Assembly (NCBI RefSeq): GCF_001411555.2
Contig: NC_049901.1
Coordinates: forward strand, 13,803,190-13,867,189
Origin: Juglans regia
Taxonomy: Eukaryota; Streptophyta; Magnoliopsida; Fagales; Juglandaceae
DNA: 64,000 nt
Direction: 5' to 3'
Position 1 is the stretch's first letter. Each line of letters opens with the position of its first letter. Position numbers and translations under genes: made by a program. Of this stretch, positions 1 to 10,737 are shown piece after piece. A model generated the notes under the pieces. The model was given only the letters and a program-made list of their open reading frames with translations. It was not told the origin of the DNA and made no database searches.

Positions 1-23
1 TATATTTAATATTACATTTGCAG

Positions 24-3000
24 CTTCAATTTTGGAATCTGGAAGCTTTCAAGATCCTTTTGATGAAGCTCCAATTTTGAAGGTATGGCATAACTTCCCT
101 TTTTCTAGTTTAATTTAGTGTGTGATGAATGATGACATAATACACTTATCATTTCTTTAGTATGTCATTTTTGTATGTTAAATGGTAACATAAACTATTG
201 CCTCAAATTTAAAACACTTGAGGGGGTTCTTTATCTAGGGGACAGCTTTGAATATTTTTCTTACTGGAAGTTAATAAAATTGCAGAAAAAGTCACAGGAG
301 ATCAAGACATATTTAAATGGACGCTGTATATATCTTGTTGGTCAGTTTCTTTATTTCAATCCAAGTTCTTTGTATTGACAGAGCCATTTAATTATTCGGG
401 TACTTGAACTGTACAAATGTAAAAATGCAGGTATGATGGGATCTGGGAAAACGACAGTGGGCAAGATTTTGTCACAAGTACTTGGTTATTCCTTTTTCGA
501 CAGGTTTGTACTCTTGAGTTCTTATTGTTTGGCTGTTTACTCAAAACATTTCCCCCCTAACTGGCTCTGGAAAGAATGAGGAAAGGGAGACATTTTCTTT
601 AGGGTTGATGTTATCATGTTATTTTGTTTTCCCTGATGTTTACCTCATTCTTTCCAAGGGTTTGATGGGAAAGCTTAAATAGTGAGGAACTCAATTTTCA
701 AGTGGTAGGATTGACTCTCTAAAGTTGCAGCAAGTGATAATTTTGAATCCTGGTACTAAGAATTGCAATAAACGCGAGGACTCTGGTCTACTTTCAGTTC
801 ATAGGATAATGAATTGAAGTTGTCCAAAAGTTGTATCACTTGCTTGTCTTGCTCTTCCCATGCATTGGTCTACTTCACAGGCACAATGTATTTCCTGCTG
901 ACTACTACTGCATTTTTATTTATTTGTGAATACTCCAGTGACACGCTGGTGGAGGATGATTTTGATGGAGCTTCTGTAGCTGAAATATTCAAGCTCTATG
1001 GAGAAGGCTTCTTCAGGGAAAAAGAGGTTAGTTGCGAAGTACTGCTATCAATACGTTTCCTGCAGTTATCAATACGAAGTGCTGCTATCATGTTTCTTTC
1101 TTTCTATTTCCACCCTCCCCAAAGATTTTTTTTTTTGCAAGTTGAATCATATCATTGCCTTTTCTCTTTGTTCCCTTCCCCTCATTTTTTTATGAGCTTA
1201 CTTGTTAAGGGCATATCAAAAGGATGTGGAAGTAAAGCATTGATGTGTTTGCTCATATACTCTGGATAATCATGTTTGATTTTGGTAGCATTTAGATGCA
1301 TTCCTTTAAATATTATTTTTATGGTCTGTACACATGAAAATTATAATTTTCATGACATGATTGTATATATATATATATATATATATTTTTAATTTTGGGG
1401 GTTTTCAATATATTTATGTTGGGGATTTGTGCCTCACCTTGAGCAGACAATGTGCTTCAAATTGTCTGTACACATGAAAAGGTTAATACTTCAACTGGAA
1501 ACAATAAACATGCTGTAATGGGGAAATTGGAAGAGGGAGGTGCTGATAATAGGAATCCTACTTTTCTGCATGCCATTCAGGATTGAGAACTGGAGTCAGT
1601 TCGTTTCCTTGATTTGTTATATACTAATTCCCTTCGAGTGGTGCAGAAAAGAGATTCTGTTGGAGATTGGCACAAAGTGAAACATGAAGCTTGATTGTTT
1701 TAGGCAACTTTGAGAGGCAATACATTATCATTTCTCCAGAATGTTGAATTTTTTTGTGGATGAAAAGTTTGGTAAATTCATGAAAGTTTTAAGGGGAGAC
1801 TGGTATTATAAAATCTCGGATGAATTGATTGATTATCTTCCTCTATATTGTTTGATTGCAGCAGAAATGTGGTTGCTTGTTCTCTCTTTTTGGGTTCAAT
1901 GGGTGAGACTGAAGAGGGTGGTTAACTTGCTTCTTGGAAAAGAAAGTTTGGTGGTCATAGAAGTCGTTAAATATGGAATGCTATTCCACATTTTCTTATT
2001 TGGTCCATTTGGAGAGTATGGAATAATCGGGTGTATGATGGTGTAGAAAATTATTCCATGTCCTTAAGGCCTCGTTTGTTTTCGGAGATGAGATGAGATG
2101 AGATGAGATTAAAGTTAAAAAGTTGAATAAAATATTGTTAGAGTATATTTTTTAATATTATTTTTGTTTTGGGATTTGAAAAAGTTGAATTGTTTATTTT
2201 ATTTTGTATTGGAAGTTGGGAAAGTTGTAATGATTAGATGAGATGAGATGAGATGAAAAGTTTTCCCAAAACAAACGAGGCCTAAGTCGTCTGTTTTGAG
2301 TTTCTTGTGTGATTAGCCATTGACTCTAGGCAGTATTCCCATCGTCATATTTCCTTGATTTTTTCTTCTTTAAATCTCAGATTGTAATTATCTAGGGTAA
2401 AAGGCATGATGTATTTTTTTGTATGTCTTTTATATATATATATTTTGAAAGATTCGTGTCAGTATACGGGGTTGTAGAAAAGAACTGTAAGGTTGTTCCA
2501 TAGTTTACTATGAAGTAGTACATGTGCTTGCACGATAATGTATCACGAAATATTTAGGTTGAAGAAAGTAACATGCAATGCCAGCCTTATCCTTGTATTC
2601 TGCACTTTTAAAAAGTAAATAAAAGTCGGTGGTTTTGTAACCATCAAAATCAATGATAATATGTGCAGACACGATTTAGTGTCTTGTGGTGCTTATGTTT
2701 GTCAGCCCTCGATATGTTCTGCTAATTACCACTTTTTTCCATCTTTTACTGCTTCTCTTTTGTAATCAATTATGACTATACGCCCATGCCTTTTAGACTG
2801 CGGTTCTGCAAAAGCTGTCTCTAAGGCCTCAACTTGTTGTTTCTACTGGTGGAGGTGCAGTTACTCGGCCTATCAACTGGTAATAGCAAATATACAAGTC
2901 AAAAATAATTTTCATCATCTGTTTTGTCATTTGTCACTTGATTGCTCATATAACTTGAGTAAAAGAGCATGTCTTTATTTGGTTATATCAGGAAATATAT

Positions 3001-3864
3001 GCAGAAGGGTATAAGTCTCTGGTTGGATGTTCCTTTGGAAGCATTGGCCCGTAGAATTGCAGCTGTAGGAACTGGTTCTCGCCCCCTTTTGCATCATGAT
3101 GCAGGAGATGCATACACAAAGGTAGGCCTTTGTCTTCCATGCAGAAAGTTCTCAGCAATATAATATTTGATCTTTCATATAGTAATGGTTCTGATTGCTG
3201 GTATGTTGTGTCATTTTACTTCCCTGCAGACTTTCACGCGGCTGTCTACTCTTCTGGAAGAGAGGGGTGAAGCATATGCCAATGCAAATGCAAGGGTTGC
3301 CTTGAAAGGTATGTGAACTTAGGGGTGCTCTTATTTTAGGTTGTTGCCATGTGTAACCAAGAAAAAGGAAAAAACATACTGTCGTTCCTTGGAGGCTTGT
3401 TTTTTTCTTTCGGGTAGTCATAATAAGCAATGATAAACCATGCCATGCAATAGAGTGATTAAAATAAAATTTTTCCTTATGACTTGCATTCTCGTTTTTT
3501 AAAGTTGAGATTCACTTCATGATGGGCATTTTAAATTTGCCTGGCTGCTTATTTAACAAGTGCTCAAAGCTAATGTTTTCATTTTGCAGACATTGCTACT
3601 AAACTAGGACATAGAGATGTATGCAATCTCACTCCGGCTGAGATTGCAATTGAGGTCTCTCTCTCTCTCTCTCTCTCATCATTGCAGTTCATGCATTCTT
3701 AGCTAATGAGTGCTGCCACTTTTTCTTCAGTAATTTGAAATATGGTTTTTGTAATATGTGTTCTTATTTTCTTATTGCTTAGCTAGTTTGACTTTGCATT
3801 TTTCCAGGCACTCGAACAAATTGACGGCTTTCTAAAGAAAGAGAATGGGCATTTTGCATTCTAG
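24..3864 (+). CDS. SK: Shikimate kinase, plastid type, 3' nine exons (5' end outside window)
   Basis: Shikimate kinase phosphorylates the 3-hydroxyl of shikimate with ATP, in the plastid pre-chorismate pathway. Nine exons read through in one frame: 24-82, 286-340, 431-503, 939-1026, 2797-2879, 2992-3121, 3230-3308, 3590-3654 and 3808-3864 (stop TAG). All junctions have GT donors and AG acceptors and consistent phases, giving 228 visible residues. Visible motifs are the Walker A loop GMMGSGKTT, the shikimate-binding DSDTLVEDD, the glycine-rich STGGGAV, and a lid-region arginine in GSRPLL. The N-terminal exons, including the transit peptide, lie upstream of the window; the first two bases at 24 complete a split codon. 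The intron at 1027-2796 is unusually long (1770 bp) and contains transposon debris. A (CT)n tract follows the donor at 3655. The gene looks intact. Which SK paralogue it is cannot be told. Confidence 0.93.
1540..2445 (+). mobile_element. LINE (L1-type) ORF2 3' remnant in the shikimate kinase intron
   Basis: Frameshifted conceptual translation resembles the C-terminal part of plant L1 ORF2, after the reverse transcriptase. Recognisable pieces are a stretch like [18 protein letters not shown] at about 1974-2030 and a hydrophobic tail ending near an AT-rich tract at about 2430. Reading across the inserted MITE at 2068-2282 restores a continuous LINE-like phrase (MSLK then SSVLSFL), so the LINE was there first. 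It lies sense to the host gene within one intron. The 5' limit is uncertain. The family call is from memory of plant LINE C termini. Confidence 0.6.
2068..2282. mobile_element. Harbinger/Tourist-like MITE with GAGATGAG subterminal arrays
   Basis: A 215-bp element with terminal inverted repeats GGCCTCGTTTGTTTT at the left and its complement AAAACAAACGAGGCC at the right. It is flanked by the 3-bp direct repeat TAA (2065-2067 and 2283-2285), the target duplication expected for PIF/Harbinger. Subterminal GAGATGAGATGAG arrays point the same way on both sides. It has no coding capacity. Related elements in this window lie at 37788, 47884, 48154, 49456 and 53364. Confidence 0.85.
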
Positions 3865-4142
3865 TTCAACGAGCTTCCACCTAATGCCTATTTTAGTACC
3901 TCTATTGTTTTTCTTTATATTTGGGTGCGGCATGCCATGTTTCTATTTTTAGCAACGGAACATGGCATGTATTGTGCGTCTATATGTATGACTAGGGGGG
4001 GTATGGCATGCAAAGATAAAAAATGAAATGAATACCCTTGATGTTTTCACTGTAAAATAAGAAAGGTGTCGCAGTGCAGTTGTATATGACGCAAGGATTT
4101 CAATGTTATTATATTTATGGGAAATTCCTTAAAAATAATTTA

Positions 4143-4552
4143 GGCCCCGTTTGGTGGTTTATGTTTTAAAAGCCCATTCTTGGATGGTTGCTGTTCTTTT
4201 TCATCTTAAAGTTGTGTTTGGATGTTGAGCTGAGCTGAACTGAGTTAAGTTCTTTATGAATAGTCGTGAGTTGAGTATGTGGAGTGACTTATGTGAGGTC
4301 TATCTAAAATGAGTTTAAATGTGTTTGGATGTTAAGTTGAGTTTAATACTATTTATGAGAAATTAAAAAAGGTTGTGGGTCTCACGTATAAAAATGTGTT
4401 GAGTTAAAAAATGTTGTGGGTCTCACGTGTAAAGAAGTTTTGAGTTGAGTCGAGTTTAATAATTTGAGAGTTGGGTGTTTGAATGTTAGACTCGGTTTAA
4501 AATTAGATTGAATTAAGTTGATTTTAGCCGAACCTTGCGACGAAACAGGATC
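4143..4552. mobile_element. Harbinger-like MITE, second subfamily
   Basis: About 410 bp. The ends are imperfectly inverted (GGCCCCGTTTGGTGG at the left; CGACGAAACAGGATC at the right) and flanked by TTA/TAA. The interior is rich in TTGAGTTGAGT and GTTTGGATGTT phrases and repeats GTTGTGGGTCTCACGT twice (about 4372 and 4413). It lies 280 bp downstream of the shikimate kinase stop. No open frame is present. Confidence 0.6.
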
Positions 4553-5192
4553 TAAATTTCACTCCAATTTTTTAGAGCATTCCCTCGAACCCATTACTCA
4601 GTGCTGACTGACAGTAGGATGATGCGTAGAAAGGTGGACTGTTTGTTGAGAAGGTAGGCTTGCCCTTCTAGACATGGACCCTCCTCATCTGAGCAGAGTA
4701 GCCATAAGCTGCACGTACCAACTTATTTGAATAAATCGCATACTCAAAACATTTTACAGGTTACTCAGTAATTAGAGATTAAGTTCGATGCTGCATCTGC
4801 AGATCCAAAAAATATTTTTTTTTTAAAAGTCCTCCAGGAAGCAAAAAGAACTTGATAGTTGATATGCTCATGAGATAGACCTTTTTCCATATAATCTGAT
4901 TTCGTTTCGCTAAATTATCTGATTACGCGAAAGAAGAGGAGTTGCCATGATGCTACTATAAATCAAGAAATGCAACTGTACTTTTTGGGGCTTTACACGA
5001 TCCATTTCCATCCTGTAGAGTGGGAGTGAACGATATGCCCAACACCCACCACCATCACCACCCTTATATAATATAGAATCAATAATTGACGTTAGCCATG
5101 AAGTCAACCTTTGAGAAGAATGCATGACAACACTTGGGGGGAGGATTTTGTTGGAGGGGAGGGTTGTCTATATGTTAATAGCATATAAGTGG

Positions 5193-5641
5193 GGAGATAT
5201 GATACTCTATATGATAAGGATAAGGATAGGTGGTGTATGAGATCTCACATTGCTTGGGAATGAGAATTTCTTGCTCTTTATAAGGTTTCAATGGGATTCC
5301 AATTGTATCATTGATTAATCATTTTGAAATATAGGCCATGTAGTTTGAGCCTTCTATTGGGGCATTACAAATGGTATCAAAGCCTTTCCTAACCATAAAT
5401 GTGAGACTTGAGTCATGTCACCTACGACGGACTGGCCCGACAAGGATGTTGAGAATTTAAGGAGTAAATTGTGATATCCGATATGATAAGGATATATGGG
5501 TAGGTGGTGTATGAGATCCCACATTGTTTGGAAATGAAAAGTTATTGTTCTTTATAATGTTCTAATGAGACTCAAATTATATTATTAACTAGTCTTTTTG
5601 AAGTATAGGCTTGTGGTTTGGGTCTTCCATTGAGGCGTTAG
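5193..5641 (+). mobile_element. TRIM-type miniature LTR retrotransposon
   Basis: Two direct repeats of about 170-178 bp (about 5193-5370 and 5470-5641) share GGTGGTGTATGAGATC, a CTTTATAA segment and a GGTTTGG/AGTTTGAG..CTTC..TTG end. They flank an internal region of only about 100 bp. Directly after the first repeat is TGGTATCAAAGCC (5372-5384), one mismatch from the initiator-methionine tRNA primer-binding site TGGTATCAGAGCC. A purine-rich stretch precedes the second repeat. There are no coding domains. Structure and size fit terminal-repeat retrotransposons in miniature. The two repeats have diverged visibly, so the insertion is old. Confidence 0.75.
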
Positions 5642-5713
5642 AAGATGTGCTTTAAGCTAGAGCCTATGTATTCTTGTGTGTGTGTGTGTCCCCTATGTTT
5701 ATGCTTTCTCTAG

Positions 5714-5872
5714 GTGGATGGCCAAGCGAGATCAGAGCCTAATGAACGACAAGAAAGCCAAGAACAAGACATGATTGATTGTAGCTCCATAGAGGTGGTG
5801 GGCTTTTGTTACACAACAGCATGTGATGGGAGATGCATTACATCTCGAAATGGGAAGAGTAATGGGTGCTGA
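5714..5872 (+). other. Possible orphan exon for a small cysteine-rich peptide
   Basis: A 52-codon open frame follows a pyrimidine-rich TCTCTAG that could be a splice acceptor, and ends in TGA at 5870-5872. The predicted peptide starts with a charged stretch (E, Q and R rich) and has five cysteines in its last 31 residues, including FCYTTACDGRC and a terminal GC. That layout resembles the second exon of defensin-like/LCR genes, whose first exon encodes the signal peptide. I found no signal-peptide exon upstream; the TRIM element sits directly there. It may be chance, a relic, or a gene disrupted by the insertion. Confidence 0.2.
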
Positions 5873-7423
5873 GTCATGATTAGAAAGTTGAAGCATGAGG
5901 GACATGTAAGAGAATAAGCGATTCTACGTTCCATTCTAGTTTTGATAACTTTTTGGCACTCGTGCAGTTTGGCATATCTACAGTTGCCAATCTTACTTTT
6001 TTATTCCTAAATATTTAGGAATTTTAATTGAAAGAAAAATGGAGATAGTGCAGATGCTTACATGGAGAGAAGGAAATATTTCTAATGAATAAGCTCAATC
6101 GGACAAAAGCAAGCTTGAGCCCAGCAAAAAGCATACGGAAATTAAAAGCACATTTGAACAATAATACCTATTGAACAAACCCACTCATTTTCTGGGGATC
6201 CCCCAATTTCATCACCTACGGTTTACAGAATAGTGTAACATAAGATTTCAGCTCCAAAATCATTCATCAATAGAAGATTTTGTACAGATATCAGTATATA
6301 GACAGCAAGAGTAGAAAGACCTTTGGGTGCACGTCTGGCGAAGGAAGGCCGTAGACCATCAGATGGTGACCATGTGAATGGCCCGGCTCTGCTGTAACTG
6401 TTGTTGGTATTGTAAGTAGGAAACCATGGGCTTGTTTATTCTTTTCTATTCTCGTACACAACGACCTCTCCGTTTCCCAGAAAAGAATTCCATCAGCCAT
6501 TGCCTTCTTTACGTGCGAGTTGCAATTTTAATGGAAATTCTTGTTCCAAACAAATAAAGAGAAGCATGCCAGTTTGACTTCATTGAGGAAGATAAACACA
6601 AAACCCCAACATCTGCAGGACTCCAGATAATCTCAATATGATAGTTGAATAAGCTTTTGATATAATCATATATTCCACTGTTATCGAATGTGAAGAGCCC
6701 GCTTTATTCTAAAGCCACCGTGTAAATCTTTTCAAAATGTCCAGGAGGGAGAACATGAGGTATGAATATGGAAGCTGTTGCAGATATGGTGAAGTTGAAG
6801 TGTCTGAACCATAAATCATGATAGAAGATGCAAACGATGGTCAAGCGAAAAAAACAAATATGATGAACAAAACTGGGCGGCAGATCAGATACATGAAATC
6901 AGCCTCCCATTGGCTGGTGTAAAGCAAGGCTCTACACCTGATCCTGTTCAAAGGGGAACTCAAAAGACAATGGTGCAACCCGGTTATTCTGTCATAATCA
7001 CTTGCCCATCTTGGTTCGGAAATTTCCTTTGTTGGGCTTGTGAAAGATAAGTTGATATTAGGTTTCTGATGAGAAATAAACTTAAGCAAAAGCATGAAAA
7101 AACCGCATGAAATCAAGATTCAGAAAGTAATTTCATGATTTTGACATTTATTATACACGGAAATTTGTTACAGAAAGCCCTCGAAAGATGACAACTGGGA
7201 TAACTTGGAACTTATATACAAATGCATAAACTTGACATGGCCATTGAAAGTGCCCATTATATGGAGAATAGTAGTGCATAGAGTACACTTTGAGCAATTC
7301 TTGTTATTTTTAATCATGAAATGGTTTTAAGCAAATGACCTGACATGAATCAGAAGGAACTTTTCCCAAGACTTCCATAAGATTGCAGTAGCAGCTAGTG
7401 TAGATGACAGCTTAATGATAGAA
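5873..7423. other. Intergenic, no gene supported
   Basis: Moderately AT-rich unique-looking sequence. Short frames exist on the minus strand (about 69 and 91 codons) but neither shows a recognisable domain, a credible splice context or a codon pattern like the genes in this window. I see no terminal repeats. Confidence 0.5.
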
Positions 7424-7801
7424 TCATGTGGCTCTTGCTACTCCCACACAAGGATTGGATACTGGAGAACAGAGAAGGAAGAATATAGAACCTGCATTAC
7501 ATTCTACTTTTAAAAAACTAATGCCTTAGGAATAATTGAAGAATTAAGTGCAAATACAGCATATAGCAATAAGATAAGAAATGTAGGAATCAGTTATTAA
7601 TGCAATACATCCACATAAGGGGGGGCAGCTCTGAACGGGTACAGTTGCATCTGTCATATTATATACTAATGGATCTAGTCCCTACCCTTTATAAGGTTGT
7701 TGCTTGACCCATTACACCATTAAGTCATATGGTAGAATAAAAGAACAGAGCACCACACAATCATCTCCTTACTAACCACCACCAAAGCGGCAGTCATGCC
7801 C

Positions 7802-8026
7802 TAGATCTTTTCTTTTTTTATTGGCACGGTGTCTGGGAACAGCGTCCCGACTAATCCCAGGGTGCCCAGGCCCTTTCCCGCAAGTGCATCTTGGGTAATT
7901 CAAGAGAAAAATCTTCCAGTCTGATGGCCTCTAGGAATTGTTTGTACCTAAGAAGATTGGAACCTTAAACTTGAAGGAAGTATACCAGCAAGACGACTTT
8001 ACCACTTGAGCCAACCCCTAGGAGTT
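7802..8026 (-). mobile_element. tRNA-derived SINE
   Basis: About 225 bp on the minus strand, flanked by the perfect 9-bp direct repeat GTCATGCCC (7793-7801 and 8027-8035). Near its 5' end is an A-box-like TGGCTCAAGTGG (complement of 8002-8013). About 40 bases further on is a B-box-like GGTTCCAATC (complement of 7955-7964). Both are internal RNA polymerase III promoter elements inherited from a tRNA. The 3' end is A-rich (complement of 7806-7820). The remainder is not tRNA-like, as expected for a SINE body. Confidence 0.85.
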
Positions 8027-8493
8027 GTCATGCCCCAAATCTACCACGGAACCAGGTATCATTCCCTTTTCAAAACTGTTATAGTTTTGAACTTGATCAA
8101 TACTTGTGCTCTTGCAATCAATAAGAATTTAATATAATTCTAAGATTATACATAGCTATCTTTGAAAAAAAAAAAAAGGTATAAATCAAGCAACATTGAA
8201 TTGATTTTTGTCAAATTGGCTACATAGATTCAGTACATGAGCTCTGGCTACACGGTAATTAGGATAGAGAGATTTGGCTTAATAATAATAATAATAATCT
8301 ATATAGACTATAGCGAGGAATGTAGCAACACCAAAGCCAAAATAAATCCATGTCACTCCACCAGTTGAGGTGCAACCGTGCAAGGCTCAAAAAGTCTTGA
8401 AATTTACGTACTTTAGAACACATATTGGCAAGGCAAAAAATCTAATACGATCATTTTTTTTTTTTGTTAAGTATAATACGATCATACATTAAT

Positions 8494-9076
8494 GAACAAG
8501 GGGTTGAATGATATAAATGAAGGGCGGGCTGGAATAGTTGATAAATGAAGCCCAAAATTCTGATTTGGAATGTTAGGGGGTTGAATGAGATAAAGAACGC
8601 CTCCGAAGAAGATCTTTGTTAAGACAATGGAAGATGGACATTATTTGTTTGCAGGAAACAAAGTTGAAGTTTATTACAAGAACTATTCAGAGTATTTGGA
8701 GTTGCCAGTATGTAGGGTGGTCATACTTACCTTCGTAGGGAGCTTCGGGTGGAATTCTGGTTATGTGGGACAAGAGGATGGTGGAGAACATTGAGGAATT
8801 TGTGGGAGAATACTCAGTGGGGTGTTCCTAAAATTCTGTAGATGGTTTTGAATGAGCCTTTTCTGGGGTTTATGGCCCTAATTTGGATAGTGAACGACGG
8901 TTGCTTTGGGATGAGTTGGCAGGCTTATGTACTTGGTGGGAAGTTCCTTGGTGTATTGGTGGGGATTTTAATGTGACAACATTTCCTAGTGAAAGATCGA
9001 GGGAGGGGGCGACAAAACAATGCTTTGGTGGAATTCTTGGATTTAATATTCGAGGTAGAACTCATGGACTTACCCC
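8494..9076 (+). mobile_element. Truncated duplicate of LINE 5' end (endonuclease region)
   Basis: A copy of the first part of the LINE at 10151-13413, made by the local tandem duplication rather than by separate retrotransposition. It starts at the same junction after CATTAAT and stops at the duplication breakpoint. It still shows endonuclease phrases such as LQETKLK and [14 protein letters not shown], but has an extra G in the run near 9005, and its SVGCS region reads into a stop near 8838. Confidence 0.9.
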
Positions 9077-10737
9077 TCATGTGGCTCTTGCTACTCCCAC
9101 ACAAGAATTGGATACTGGAGAACAGAGAAGGAAGAGTATAGAACCTGCATTACATTCCAATTTTAAAAAACTAATGCCTTAGGGATAATTGAAGAATTAA
9201 GTGCAAATACAGCATATAGCAATAAGATAAGAAATCTAGGAATCAGTTATTAATGCAATACATCCACATAAGGGGGGGCAGCTCTGAACGGGTACAGTTG
9301 CATCTGTCATATTATATACTAATGGATCTAGTCCCTACCCTTTATAAGGTTGTTGCTTGACCCATTACACCATTAAGTCATATGGTAGAATAAAAGAATA
9401 GAGCACCACACAAACATCTCCTTACAAACCACCACCAATGCGGCAGTCATGCCCAAGATCTTTTCTTTTTTTATTGGCACGGTGTCTGGGAACAGCGTCC
9501 CGACTAATCCCAGGGTGCCCAGGCCCTTTTCCGCAAGTGCATCTTGGGTAATTCAAGAGAAAAATCTTCTAGTCTGATGGCCTCTAAGAATTGTTTGTAC
9601 CTAAGAAGATTGGAACCTTAAACTTGAAGGAAGTATACCACCAAGACGCCTTTACCACTTGAGCCAACCCCTAGGAGTTGTCATGCCCCAAATCTACCAC
9701 GGAACCAGGTATCATTCCCTTTTCAAAACTGTTATAGTTTTGAACTTGATCAATACTTGTGCTCTTGCAATCAATAAGAATTTAATATAATTCTAAGATT
9801 ATACATAGCTATCTTTGAAAAAAAAAAAAAAGGTATAAATCAAGCAACATTGAATTGATTTTTGTCAAATTGGCTACATAGATTCAGTACATGAGCTCTG
9901 GCTACACGGTAATTAGGATAGAGAGATTTGGCTTAATAATAATAATAATAATCTATATAGACTATAGCGAGGAATGTAGCAACACCAAAGCCAAAATAAA
10001 TCCATGTCACTCCACCAGTTGAGGTGCAACCATGCAAGGCTCAAAAAGTCTTGAAATTTACGTACTTTAGAACACATATTGGCAAGGCAAAAAATCTAAT
10101 ATGATCATTTTTTTTTTTTTTTGTTAAGTATAATACGATCATACATTAATGAACAAAGGGGTTGAATGATATAAATGAAGGGCGGGCTGGAATAGTTGAT
10201 AAATGAAGCCCAAAATTCTGATTTGGAATGTTAGGGGGTTGAATGAGATAAAGAAACGCCTCCGAAGAAGATCTTTGTTAAGACAATGGAAGATGGACAT
10301 TATTTGTTTGCAGGAAACAAAGTTGAAGTTTATTACAAGAACTATTCAGAGTATTTGGAGTTGCTAGTATGTAGGATGGTCATACTTACCTTCGTAGGGA
10401 GCTTTGGGTGGAATTCTGGTTATGTGGGACAAGAGGATGGTGGAGAACATTGAGGAATTTGTGGGAGAATACTCGGTGGGGTGTTCCTTTAAAAATTTTG
10501 GAGAAGGTTTTGAATGGGCCTTTTCTAGGGTTTATGGCCCTAATTTGGATAGTGAACGACGGCTGCTTTGGGATGAGTTGGCAGGCTTATGTACTTGGTG
10601 GGAAGTTCCTTGGTGTATTGGTGGGGATTTTAATGTGACAACATTTCCTAGTGAAAGATCGAGGGAGGGGCGACAAAACAATGCTATGGTGGAATTCTTA
10701 GATTTAATATTCGAGCTAGAACTCATGGAGTTACCCC
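9077..10737. repeat. Second unit of the 1.65-kb direct tandem duplication
   Basis: 1661 bp. This unit runs on into the complete LINE at its right edge, so it is the parental right-hand sequence. The TCATG pentamer stands at all three junction positions (7424-7428, 9077-9081, 10738-10742), showing the microhomology used to make the duplication. The 8-bp length difference between units comes largely from poly-A/poly-T tracts. Confidence 0.95.
9455..9679 (-). mobile_element. tRNA-derived SINE (duplicate copy)
   Basis: Same element as at 7802-8026, carried along by the 1.65-kb tandem duplication. The flanking GTCATGCCC repeats (9446-9454 and 9680-9688) and both polymerase III boxes are retained. 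It is not an independent insertion, because the flanking DNA is duplicated too. Confidence 0.85.

Larger units (their letters stand above)
7424..9076. repeat. First unit of a 1.65-kb direct tandem duplication
   Basis: 1653 bp, nearly identical to 9077-10737. It begins at GAATCATG|TGGCTCTTG and ends at TTACCCC|TCATG. It carries a SINE (7802-8026), an (AAT)n tract (about 8282) and the first 583 bp of the downstream LINE (8494-9076). Small differences from the second unit include shorter homopolymers and a few indels that break the endonuclease frame. Confidence 0.95.

Noticed and set aside
6291..7116. Two minus-strand frames (69 and 91 codons)
   Set aside because: No domain, no splice logic joining them, composition like random AT-rich DNA.
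7955..8013. A-box and B-box that could mean a tRNA gene
   Set aside because: No cloverleaf can be completed. The unit has 9-bp target repeats and an A-tail, so it is a SINE.
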